Shown here: positions 21,617 to 31,622 of the stretch, piece by piece
How positions within the stretch are numbered: the stretch's first letter is position 1
How the letters are laid out: each line of letters begins with the position of its first letter
Assembly: GCA_002245135.1 (NCBI GenBank)
Contig: NGBS01001221.1
Span: 1-31,622 of the forward strand
Origin: Proteromonas lacertae
Taxonomy: Eukaryota > Sar > Bigyra > Opalinata > Proteromonadidae
Direction of reading: 5' to 3'
Length of the DNA stretch: 31,622 bases
Made by a program: the position numbers and the translations under genes
Notes under the pieces: model-generated
Databases searched by the model: none
Seen by the model: the letters and a program-made list of their open reading frames with translations, nothing else
What the model was told of the DNA's origin: nothing

Positions 21617-21993
21617 TTATGTGTAAATGATGTATTGTGGTGAAAATTAATATATAATACTGAAGTATGATAATAATTTTATTTATATAGATAAAATAAA
21701 TGAGGAAATAACTGGATTGCAAATCCTTTTCAGAGTGGAACAACCTGATGGTGTTATAGAGATGTAGAAAATAGTTTAAATTTAAAAATGATGTGATTGA
21801 ACATAATTGTGATGATTTGTTGAAAATGTGAATTTGTGTAAGATGTAGTGAGTTTAAAGAAATAAAGATATGATATTTGATTAATATGAATGTTATTATT
21901 CCGATTATTTATATGATGATGTAAGATAAGTGAATATAGAAAAAGTGATTAACAATAGTTTTGATTTGAAAGTGTCAAATATCTTAATATAGA
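21617..21993 (+). pseudogene. Decayed pseudokinase 5' part in arm C-left
   Basis: Downstream of the cassette promoter an intron-like GTATGATAATAATTTT..ATATAG is followed by a frame reading DKINEE..QILFRVEQPDGVIEM. This aligns by eye with exon 2 of pseudokinase gene 1 (IKEIIEKS..VVLKVENENNMKM). Further on, IEKVINNS and DLKVSNILI resemble the LEEIIQSN and MKSSNIV segments. Stops and missing stretches intervene. The homology call is inference from short matches. Confidence 0.35.
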
Positions 21994-22313
21994 AGAAGAT
22001 GTAGTAGATTATACCAACATGAGTATATTATCTCTAGATTTGTATGTATTATAAAATAATAATAATTATTTGATGAATTATTATTGTGATATTTTGATGT
22101 GAAATAGAAGTGTGATTATTTTGTATTTAAATGAAATACTCAATTGAAGGATTAATAGAAATGGTTATTGTTAATATTATAATATGATTTTTTGTTTTTT
22201 GATGATAGTTAAAAAGGAGGAGAAAGAAAAAATAGTTAGAATATATATTATTTACATATTTTAAACCGTTAATAAAATAAAACTCTATTAAACCTTCATT
22301 GTATATTTGTTAG

Positions 22314-23399
22314 CAGGGTTGTATAAATCGGTCATGACCTACGGAGAAAACCGATCGGTCGTAGGTCAATAAATAAATGTTGACCGACACCAGGCTGTAG
22401 TAACTATTAGCTGACCTCCTCCTAAACATGTGATATTAATAATATTATCTAACTGTACATATTGAATTCAAGCTCTATATATCATTCTATAAAATACCGA
22501 ATTAACCGTAGGTCGATGCGCTTTTTTCTTTCTTCATAATTGAATCTAACCTTACCAATGAGTTATTCTATTGTGTTATATATGTAATATAAAGTATAGA
22601 ATGATTATAAAAATTTGAAAGAAAAAATGGCAAACTTTTAGCTTGACATTAATCATTTCTTAAAATTATCATAAATGTATCTAATATAATCTATCATTAT
22701 ATATTCTAGGAGTATAGTTTTACCAATTGGAGCGGCTCGTGAAGTTATTGCCTTAAAAGAGGCAAATATGCTTAAACATCTTAATTTTAACTTTTACAAA
22801 ACCTTTTGGTATAATATGTTAAAGATAAAAAGCCTTGATAAATGCATTTGCAGTAAAAAGAAAGAGATTAATTATGCCAAATGAAGTACAAGAATATTTG
22901 CAATATGATATTCATTACAGCACCTCTGAAACCATTGGAAATATCTGGCTATCAATAAAGTCCAAGTTTCCTAGGGTATACATACTTGCCAAAAACAGTT
23001 TAAACAGTCTAGCAACATCTTCAGAGCAAGAAAGAATATTTTCTTAGGTTGGACAAATAAGTAACTTATCCAAATCAAATTTATCATGTGATAGATTACA
23101 AATGAAACTGATGATTAGTAGAAATAAATAAGAACATAATTATATAAAATACCTAATTATTGTTGAGTATTAAATTGTAATTCTTTATAAAAAGTTAAAA
23201 ATAATTTAATTGAATTGAAAATATATGAATCAAGTATTAAAATATATTATAAGATAGTTTTTATGAAAGGAAAATTAGTATATAATGAATTAAAATTGAT
23301 TTAATAATATACGGCTTGTATGGCTTGACCGACCGACGGTCAAGGCAAAACCTATAGGTTTTGACCTATCTCCGTCGGTAACCGATAAATACAACCCTG
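22314..23399. mobile_element. hAT-family DNA transposon, internally deleted
   Basis: The element is 1086 bp. The ends are inverted (CAGGGTTGTATAAATCGGT and its partner CAGGGTTGTATTTATCGGT). An 8-bp target duplication TTTGTTAG lies at 22306-22313 and 23400-23407. Both features are typical of hAT elements. Subterminal GACCTACGG/CCGTCGGT words repeat in both orientations near the ends. Only a fragment of the transposase C-terminus is left, so the copy is non-autonomous. It inserted into the spacer of inverted repeat C, after that repeat had formed or between its arms. Confidence 0.92.
22835..23130 (+). pseudogene. hAT transposase C-terminal dimerisation fragment
   Basis: The frame encodes PNEVQEYLQYDI..., FPRVYILAKNSLNSLATSSE then QERIFS, the hallmark of the hAT C-terminal dimerisation domain (conserved S-x-x-x-E-R-x-F-S). 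A TAG follows directly after ERIFS, and the frame continues VGQISNLSKSNLSCDRLQMK beyond it. The DDE catalytic core and zinc finger are absent. Confidence 0.85.
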
Positions 23400-23929
23400 T
23401 TTGTTAGTATTGTTTTCTTGTGTATAAGATATAAAAATATAGTAATAGAAGAATAATGAAAGATTAATTGTTTCTATACAAATATACAACACACATAAAA
23501 TATTAATAAAATAAAATATAAAACTTTTCTCTCATCATTCTCTATTATAAATATAAAATATTCCTATCATAATCCAATTTCCATATATACATATTAATCA
23601 CTTACATAACTTATATTAAATATTATTCAAACTAATTTCAATGGCAATTCTGTAAGGATTATTTATACCAACTACTTCTTTCATTCTATTTATCTTCATT
23701 ATCCTTTTAACTATCATCAAAAAACAAAAAATCATATTATAATATTAACAATAACCATTTCTATTAATCCTTCAATTGAGTATTTCATTTAAATACAAAA
23801 TAATCACACTTCTATTTCACATCAAAATATCATTACAATAATTCATCAAATAATTATTATTATTTTATAATACATACAAATCTAGAGATAATATACTCAT
23901 GTTGGTATAATCTACTACATCTTCTTCTA

Positions 23930-24299
23930 TATTAAGATATTTGACACTTTCAAATCAAAACTATTGTTAATCACTTTTTCTATATTCACTTATCTTACAT
24001 CATCATATAAATAATCGGAATAATAACATTCATATTAATCAAATATCACATCTTTATTTCTTTAAACTCACTACATCTTACACAAATTCACAATTTATAC
24101 AAATCATCACAATTATGTTCAATCACATCACCTTTAAATTTAAACTATTTTTACATCTCTATAACATCATCAGGTTGTTCTACTTTGAAAAAGATTTGAA
24201 ATCTGTCTCTTTCCTCATCTATTTTGTCCATATAAATACAATTATTATCAAACATCAGTATTATACACTTATATTCACCACAATATATCATTTACACAT
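23930..24299 (-). pseudogene. Decayed pseudokinase 5' part in arm C-right
   Basis: Mirror copy of 21617-21993. The ATG at 24299 follows the cassette promoter motif by the usual short distance, but the frame is broken within a few codons. The DKIDEE..VEQPDDVIEM segment is the most protein-like part. Assignment rests on its position in the cassette and short resemblance to pseudokinase genes 1 and 2. Confidence 0.35.
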
Positions 24300-24527
24300 A
24301 ATTTCACAAAAATATTTTTATATTTATAAATATTTAGCCGTTTCTTTCATCATTTTTCATTTTTCTATTTAAATCATCATTAAGCATAGATATTAATATA
24401 ATAACATGAATAGATTGATATATAGTATATTTTCTTTTAATATAACATTATTAGAATAATACAAATTGTTTATAAGAAATTATAAAAGAGAGAGTGATAT
24501 ATAAGAAAAAGAGTGAAAAATTAATCA

Positions 24528-24643
24528 GAATCGTTCATATCTACAATAAAGCACCGCATCCCATCAGAACTGCGAAGTTAAGATTGTACGAGCTATGATA
24601 GTAGTACAGTGGGGGACTCTGTGCGAAGTCATAGTAACGATTC
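24528..24643 (+). rRNA. 5S ribosomal RNA, copy 3
   Basis: This 116-nt copy is identical to copies 1 and 2. It has the TATATAAG at 24498-24505 and the following T-runs. It sits at the outer end of inverted repeat C and is followed by the same 3' flank (AACACAAACAAATAGAATT) as copy 2. Confidence 0.94.
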
Positions 24644-24884
24644 TTTTATTCTTTTTGTTTATTTCTTTTTTCTTTCCTTTTATTATGATACTGAGAAGGT
24701 ATAGAAACAACAAAATAACACAAACAAATAGAATTAAACTTAATTGAAAATTAATTTGTATAGATTCATTATAAATCAGGTTTATTTACCAAAAAAAGTA
24801 AATTAAATAAGAATTAAAATGATTATAATATAATATATATTTAACATTTAAGAATCTTTCAAAAATCTCTTCCTTTTCATTATC

Positions 24885-27800
24885 TTACATTGCAGTTATT
24901 TCTATTCTTCCGATTGATGGAAATGTCTTTACAAATGATTTTAATTCTGATCTATCTATACTCCTTTTTAATGATATTGATAGTTTATCTAAATTCTCAA
25001 AGAGTTCTTTGTTTTCTATCATTAATCTCAATCCTGTTTCATTTAACATGTTTCTAGATATGTTGATCACTTTTAATGGTCTAGAGAACATTTTTAATCC
25101 ATCTATTAATATCTTTAAACCTTTATCACTCATTCCAACATCTATTTTATATTAATATAATACTCATAAAATACTTGATAGATTTAATGCTATATAACTA
25201 TCTCCCCACTCTTTTTCAACGAATTTATCCAAATTCTTACATATCATCTCTATTCCTTCATCACCAATGTTGTTATTATATATTAAAATGTAACGTATAT
25301 AATACTCTAAGGAATCTGTCAATTCTTTAAGTCCTTTACAACTAATCTTAGTATTGGATATATCAATAATTCCACACTTCAACTGTTTAATTAACGACAT
25401 ATGTGAATCATTGACATTTAAATCTATTTCATCAGATAACATTGATATTATACTTGCAAAATCATAGCATTTACCGAAATAGTCGTTTTTCTTAATAGCA
25501 CAATACTCCAAATAATATTTCAATTCTTCATCTCCCCATAATAAACTTTTCATAAATATTAATGGATAATCTTCTTCTTCTAATGTTCTTAAACAAATTG
25601 CTTTTAATCCATTGATACTTACATTATTTCCTTTTAGATTTATTCTGTTACAATATCCAATCGAAGGTATTAAGTTAGCTAATATAATTACACATTCATC
25701 ATTGATTGATATATTACTCAAATCCATCATATTATCTTCATCTTTCAACCTACATAAATTGTATAATAATGCTTTAAAACCTGCATTACCAATTGGATTA
25801 TCTATTAAATAAATACAAAAAAATATATATATAGTATTATATACTATGAATAAAAAGGTTTTCAACATTGTCATTTACTTTCATATATTCCATTAAGTAT
25901 TCTATTCCATCTGCACGAATATTATTATTACTTATATCAAGTGAAATATTCCATTGAATATTCCTTAAACCATCAACTAAATATTTCAATCCTATAGAAG
26001 ATAATCCCATTTCTATAACATAAAAAGTAATAAAAATTATACTTGAACAATTTATAGTTGTACTATTCATTATTACATTCAACATATTATCTATACAAAA
26101 TGTTCTACTGTTATTTCCACCTTTTAGTAAAGATACATATGGAGATAACATTTTCATTCCTAAGTCTCCTATTTCATTTCCATTTAATTCAATAATTTCT
26201 AGAGTTTGAAACAAATGTAAACTCCTAATCAGTACTGCAATACTTTCATGTGTCAAATTGTTATCTAACCAATTACATAAAACCTAAATATACTACTTAA
26301 ATCTAGATGATTTATTGTTCTTAAACCGCGTGGTCTAAGAGTAACAAATGATGCGAAAAATTGATCATCAATTCCCAGATTATTCAGATCTAGTAAATTA
26401 TGAAATCCACTGGTAATGACATATTTGATTAAATCTGGAATGCCTCTATCTAATAATAATTCTTTACTTCCGTTAAAATTAAAGTCTACTCGTGAAATGG
26501 GATATTTGTAAAATAATGCTCTTAATCCATTGTAATGTATATTATTCTTATCTGCAATACCAATTTTCCTTATATTTGGATATTTATATAACTCTTCAGC
26601 TAATAATATTATTGATTCATCATTCAAATTCATTCCATTAAGATTTAGTTCATTATCACTACCTATTAACAAACGTAAATATGGCAATAGCAATATTAAT
26701 CCTATTGAACCAATAGCATTATCTATTTCAATATAATATTAAAAAAATACATGAAAGATCTACATATTCTAATCTCATGAATGGAATACATTTAACAAAT
26801 GATTCAATGAAATGAGGTAAAAAACCACCATTTGATAAATCTAACTGTCTTACATCTGATAATAGATTAAAATATGATCCAAATAACTTCTGACGTTCTA
26901 TTGGAACATTCAAAACTAAATAATAAAGAAATATATAACAAATATTATAATTATACAAAACTTGAGTTTGGTTGAATAAACAAATTTAAATACTCTGAAG
27001 AAATACTTAATTCCTTCTTCACACATACACATACAATTTGTATTTATTTCGATTATTTCTGCATTAAAAGAATCATTATGTAAATTAAGGAACATTTCAT
27101 CTAAATAACATCCTTTAACTAAATTACATCGATGATGGATTTGAAATGTGATTTTTAGGTTTAATGGAAAAGCATCTTTTTTTCTCAATTTCATCAGTAA
27201 CATTATAGCTAGCATTCTCTCGTTAGGTTTATTATTGTATGATTCTAATAAATTATCCCGAATTACTATTCAGATAATATAAATTATATTATTTATACCT
27301 GTATATCTGTCACTTACAAGATAATATTGTGATGGATATACTATGGGAAGAAAAGTGATATTATTATCTCCATTAAATAATGTTATTTTTCTTTCTTTAC
27401 ATATCATTAAATTATTTTCTCTATCCCTTAACAATTTATTCATTTTAATCATTTCTTTACTCAATTCCATCAAACTCATTCTATCTTCATTCTTTACGAT
27501 TAATATTCTTTTTATTATTTCTTTTATTGAATAATCACCACTTATTTCAAAACGGTATTTACTGTTAAGTATATTATTTAAGGTTTTTATAACACTGTTA
27601 GCTACAGTAAATGGTTTGGATTTATTTATCATTTCAAATAAAACACAACCTACTGACCAAATTATACTTTTACCATTGCATTCTAAACCTTTTAACTCTT
27701 CAGGGCTTTTAAAGTTTATATCATTTACTGTTTTTTCATACTGTTTTCTCATTTCATCTAAAAACAAATCACAGATCCTAAAATTACCAGATTCATCAAT

Positions 27801-28259
27801 TGCAATGTTTGAACTCTTTATACTATTCACTGCTAAATCATATTCTTTTAATATTATTAACATATTACATATTTTACATATTATTAAACATATATTACTA
27901 CTTAAAAGAGTCTCATTCTGAATAATCTCTTCCATATCTTTCACATAATGTTCTCGTAATATTATCATATATTTACCATGAAGATTCATTGGAATCATCA
28001 TGCAAGGATAAGTGAATGATGAACAACAATTTGTAATTAATAAACTGTTTTCTGAGAATTCTAACAATGTCTTTTCTTTTATTTCAGCAATATTAAAGAC
28101 TTTCATCATTTTTATATTTTTTTCATGTTGTACTAACAAACCAATTTCAGTTCTGGACTTGTTAAATATTTTTTTAATCTATAATCCATAAATAAATTAT
28201 AATACATCATTTTTTGTTGGTAATAGTGTTATTATTAAATCATTTACAACAGAATTCAT
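24885..28259 (-). CDS. Pseudokinase-LRR protein 2 (long form, 1036 residues)
   Basis: There are nine exons: 28206-28259, 27299-28178, 26957-27265, 26751-26915, 26294-26722, 26043-26264, 25845-26012, 25175-25801 and 24885-25141. The introns are 27-43 nt, all GTAT..TAG. The kinase-fold region spans about 35-270. HRDxKxxN reads VNSIKSSN (135-142), DFG reads DLF, and APE is SPEE (176-179), with IIWSVGCVLFEM after it. Catalytic Asp and Gly are absent, hence a pseudokinase. About ten ribonuclease-inhibitor-like LRRs follow (for example VDLSYNAIGSIGLILLLPYL, LDLSNNNLTHESIAVLIRSL, LNLSNVGMSDKGLKILIDGL). Seven of the eight introns are phase 1, and several interrupt the LxLS-N position of a repeat, so exons correspond to repeat modules. 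Close paralog of the 566-residue gene at 10099, with about 470 extra LRR residues. There is no TM segment or signal peptide. The likely role is protein recognition, as in LRR sensors; this is inference. Confidence 0.87.
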
Positions 28260-28390
28260 AATTTAAATATCCTAAAAACTAGTCGTTTTGTTATTTCAGT
28301 TATACTCATAATTATTGCATAGATGATTTATAACAATAAACTAATAATTAATAAAATAAATAGATTCACATTGAAAATTAATAAGTATAT
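28260..28390. repeat. Cassette promoter and flank lacking the 5S gene
   Basis: Upstream of gene 2 it shares the AGTCGTTT, TTTCAGTT and GCATAGAT words of the 5S cassettes. It then passes directly to the outer flank (AATAAAATAAATAGATTCACATTGAAAATTAA), which in other copies lies beyond the 5S gene. About 300 bp including 5S are absent here. Confidence 0.55.
28281..28288 (-). promoter_or_regulatory. AAACGACT core motif of pseudokinase-LRR gene 2
   Basis: The minus strand reads AAACGACT 22-29 bp upstream of the ATG at 28259, matching gene 1 in word and distance. Confidence 0.45.
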
Positions 28391-28436
28391 TAAATATTTT
28401 TAATTACGATTAAACCAACATTGAGTTGGATTTAGT

Positions 28437-31400
28437 TTATTCCCTTTTAGGAGTTTTTCTTGGAGTCAATCTTTTTGGCGATTTTAATGGAGTAGAACTA
28501 CTGTCTTTAGTATCTATTCGCAAATCAGGAACATCTTTGGGTTTTTCTTGTGGTGGAGATTTTCTAGGAGTTTTTCTTGGTGTTAATCTTCTAGGAGATT
28601 TTAGCGGTGTAACATTACTATCTTTGGTATTGATTCTTAAATCAGGAATATCTTTTGTTTTTTCTTCAGTAGGATTAGTTGTTGGAGATGTTCTAGGTGT
28701 TTTTCTAGGTGTTAATGTTCTGGGAGATTTTAAAGGAACAGAACTACTGTCTTTAGTATCTATTCGCAAATCAGGAACATCTTTGGGTTTTTCTTGTGGT
28801 GGAGATTTTCTAGGAGTTTTTCTTGGTGTTAATCTTCTAGGAGATTTTAGCGGTGTAACATTACTATCTTTGGTATTGATTCTTAAATCAGGAATATCTT
28901 TTGTTTTTTCTTCAGTAGGATTAGTCGTTGGAGATGTTCTAGGTGTTTTTCTAGGAGTTAATGTTCTGGGAGATTTCAAAGGTGCAGTAGTATTGATTTT
29001 TGTGTTAATTTGTAAATCAGGTTTTTGTTCTATATTTTCTTTAGTAAATGTATTTCTGGGAGTTTTTCGTATAGTTTTTTCTTGGAGTTGATCTTCTTGG
29101 AGATTTTAATGGTGTAGTTGTATTCTCTTTTGTATCTATTCTTAAATCACTAACAACAACTCCATTCTTCTTCGTTTCACCTTCATTTGGTGTTATATTA
29201 TCCTCACTTAATTTTGAGTCATTTTTAATATCAACATCTACTTTTTCATCCTCTTTTTCTTTACTATCTTCTACAGGTTCTTTTGGTAATTCAACTACAT
29301 CAAATTCATTATTCTTTGCTTCATTAGTACTATTATCTATTTTTAATGTATTTGGATCTTCATTTTCATAATCATTATCAATATCATCAAGTTGTAAAGT
29401 TTCATCAACAGTTGGTATTTTTATTGACTTATGAGAGTCAGGAGTATCACTACTACCATGTAAACTACCACCAAGATTTGTAGTACCTAATAATTCACTA
29501 ATTTGATCAATTCTTGAAGATTGTCTTTTAAGCATTGATTCATTAGATAAATCTGGTAAATTAAATCTGATTTCTGTATCTAAATCATCATCTTCTAAAT
29601 CATTAACATTCTTTTGACTTATACTCTCCATAATTTTCTTCTTCTTTTGATTTAATAATGGTCTTTCTGATCGACTATTTGATCTCGGATTTAATCCTAG
29701 TGAATTAAATGGACTATCTGTTGATGTAGTCGGAGTTAATATTCTTTTCTTTCTTCCTCCTATTGAATGTGGTGATAGTGGACTACCAAGTATTATACTA
29801 TTGTCTTGAGGAGGAGGAGTATTACTAAACATTGATGTATTAACCGATGATTTTGAGGGAGAAAATTTACCAGATCCTTTTACTGCGAATTTTCTTAAAT
29901 CAACAGATTGTGGTCTATTATATACCATACTAGAACTACCTCCTAATGTACTACCTATTAATTTTACACTATTTGAACTTTGCAATGGGATTTTTCTACT
30001 GACAGAAGGACTAAATGGTACAAGTGGTGATGATGGAGTAACTGGAGGACTATTTGGGCTTAAAGGACTTACTAATGCTCTTGATCTGGATGTAGGACTT
30101 GTTACAGTCAAATCAATCTTTTGCCCTCTAGATGAAAAGTTAGTTGGCGGTTTTAGAATACCACTGACTGATTCGGTTTTAGTAATAAATCTGTTATTCT
30201 TTGGTGTAAAACCTGACAATGTTCTTTGCATTGAATTAGAGGGTGATGGTGCAACTTTGGAACTCATACGAGAACTTCTCTTAGTTAATGAGTATGGTTG
30301 ACTTGTTTGACTATCAGGTGCAATTCTGTGTGTAAATGGAGGCATTCTAATAATATTTGAAGTTGAATTACTTTGAGATAAAGATGGAGGTATTGATAGA
30401 TTTGGAGGTATTGAGATATCATCTGGAGAAATTGATTTATTACTTCTATTCATCATTGATAATACAGATTCTGATTTAGCTATATTTCCTCCTACTATTA
30501 TTCGAGATCTTTGTTTATTTAAGGCAAATACATCATCTCTTTCTTTCTCTTTTTCTTTAATGAATTTATATCTATATAACAAGAATATCATCACTTGCAA
30601 TTAATCCTACTACTACTAAAGCTACAAATACCATTAACACAAATAAATCCTGCGTTTATCAACAAAATCATCATTGCTAAGATGTTGGAATTATTTCAGT
30701 ACTTGCTTCTATATTATTAATTCCAAGTTTTGGTATTTCATTATATATATATTCTTGGAATAAAGGAGATGCTACGATTGAATCGAAACTTGATAAATAT
30801 TGTGAACTTCTACTGACTTTTTATTTTATATTTAAATTGATATGTGATAGTATAAAGTCTCAAATATCTATCAGTTTCTTCAAAATCTTTAGATACAAAT
30901 GCAACTGGAAGTATATCAGTAGAATACTCCAACAATTCAGTTAATAAATAATCAACATTAGTATCATTCACAAACGATACATTATAAAATGAAATATTAA
31001 ATATATAATGATCGACTGATTATCATAATAATCAATATCTTTTGCTATACAATGTTCAGTTACATTTCCCACCATTCTTTCTCTTCATCCCCATTACAAT
31101 ATCTTACAGCTAAACCATCCATATCATTCTCACAGTATGATACATAATATGAACCAATTAGAGTATCAGGCCATTTATCTTCACTAATACAATATCTTCC
31201 TTTAACCATTAATGTAATTACAGTAGCTATTCTTCCATTCTCATTTATTCCAGTGACTAAGAAAGTACTTGTTAATACTACTTCTGGTTTACCTGATATT
31301 TCACCTGTTGTAGTGTTAAACAACAATCCTTTAGGAAGTGCAGGATCTATATCATAAGATGTAATAATACCATTATAATGAGGTAAATAATGATCTCCTT

Positions 31401-31622
31401 CTTGTTGGTAAGTATAGGTGACTGGATTATCATATCTCAATCCACTTGGAGTGTTGGGTATACAATTATCAATAGATTCACCCCATTGTGGTATTAAATC
31501 ATCACTACAATATCTTAAGTATATACCACTTGTACCTGGTTTACATATTTGACTATTAGTCTCCAAGTGCCATGTAAAGTTTCACTCCACATGTTATTAT
31601 CATCAGCTTTACAAGTTCTCTC
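28437..31622 (-). pseudogene. Surface receptor-like gene, frame-disrupted, 5' end beyond window
   Basis: From the right edge inward, fragments in changing frames spell one protein. First come Cys/Trp modules (RTCKADDNNMWSE, YLRYCSDDLIPQWGESIDNC). Then comes a putative-Ig (He_PIG-like) domain (YDIDPALPKGLLFNTTTGEI..), another Cys module, a region with DYLLTELLEYSTDILP, a transmembrane segment near 30590-30660 (LFVLMVFVALVVVGLI) and a cytoplasmic tail of about 700 residues. The tail is long and mostly open (30600-29041 and 28979-28437), Ser/Pro-rich, then acidic, then SPR/TPRK repeats. I count about six frame changes. The one near 29075 lies in a T6 run; several others do not. Three reasons for the breaks are possible: true decay, sequence errors, or unrecognised introns. 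The intact tail suggests recent loss or error. Related to the fragment at 12530. Likely a type I membrane protein with adhesive ectodomain. Confidence 0.6.
28485..28976 (-). repeat. 246-bp tandem duplication coding SPR/TPRK repeats
   Basis: Two nearly identical 82-residue units (28731-28976 and 28485-28730) each comprise two related halves of 44 and 38 residues. The consensus is KSPRxLTPRKTPR, a variable acidic spacer, then PDLRIxTKDSxxxPL. A further partial unit and more diverged copies flank them. The motif is strongly basic with many S/T-P sites, so it is a likely phosphorylated, disordered cytoplasmic tail. Confidence 0.9.

Larger units (their letters stand above)
21263..22217. repeat. 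Inverted repeat C, left arm (about 955 bp)
   Basis: Reverse complement of 23702-24667. The inner part (about 21990-22217) is almost identical to its partner, with only a few differences. The outer part near 21650-21780 is clearly more diverged. From the outside inward it carries a broken 5S, the cassette spacer, AAACGGCT at 21576-21583 and a decayed pseudokinase start. With the hAT element removed, the spacer between arms would be about 0.4 kb. Confidence 0.88.
23702..24667. repeat. Inverted repeat C, right arm (about 966 bp)
   Basis: Partner of 21263-22217. It contains an intact 5S gene, AGCCGTTT at 24336-24343 and the counterpart of the decayed pseudokinase segment (23930-24299 on the minus strand). 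There that segment reads DKIDEERDRFQIFFKVEQ. No intact gene is present. Confidence 0.88.

Noticed and set aside
24115-24372. Open frame of 85 codons in inverted repeat C-right
   Set aside because: The composition is only what AT-rich DNA gives (I, F, Y, H), and the mirrored arm lacks the frame.
28426-29091. Plus-strand frame antisense to the SPR/TPRK repeats
   Set aside because: It mirrors the repeat structure of the coding strand. Its Gly/Leu/Val-rich product has no independent support.

Overview
This is a very AT-rich nuclear segment from a unicellular eukaryote. Its genes are compact and hold unusually short spliceosomal introns: I can place 31 of 24 to 54 nt, 30 beginning GTAT and one GTAC, all ending TAG. 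All intact genes end in TAA and read in the standard code. It carries a DNA ligase IV, an NSD-like PHD-finger protein, a SAP-domain protein, dispersed 5S rRNA genes and RHS/Crinkler-type NTPases. This suggests a free-living or host-associated protist, but I cannot name the lineage from the sequence.

Layout. Positions 1-8931 look like ordinary housekeeping DNA: a SAP-domain protein (minus), a HAD-type hydrolase (plus), a triple-PHD chromatin protein (minus), and a complete 11-exon DNA ligase IV (plus) sharing a 50-bp divergent promoter with the PHD gene. Positions 9296-28436 are a mosaic built around a recurring cassette made of a 5S rRNA gene, a divergent promoter and the start of a pseudokinase-LRR gene. 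It occurs as one inverted pair around pseudokinase-LRR gene 1 (9296-12340), as a decayed copy in front of the RHS/CRN-like gene (about 15490-15780), as a second inverted pair with arms of about 0.96 kb and a hAT transposon in its spacer (21263-24667), and in a version without 5S in front of pseudokinase-LRR gene 2 (28260-28390).

The largest gene, 16049-20963, reads through two tiny introns as one 1615-residue protein. It has a P-loop NTPase module of RHS/CRN type at each end and an acidic helical zinc-ribbon region between them. I consider this, with the 5S/pseudokinase-LRR cassettes, the least ordinary content of the window. Two decayed loci encode large surface proteins with putative-Ig (He_PIG-like) and Cys-Trp modules: a truncated fragment at 12530-13725, and a frame-disrupted gene at 28437-31622 whose long cytoplasmic tail carries SPR/TPRK repeats.

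How the parts may work together: ligase IV serves end joining. The pseudokinase-LRR proteins, surface receptors and double NTPase have the look of fast-evolving recognition or conflict genes, spread by local duplication together with 5S units. That last point is inference.
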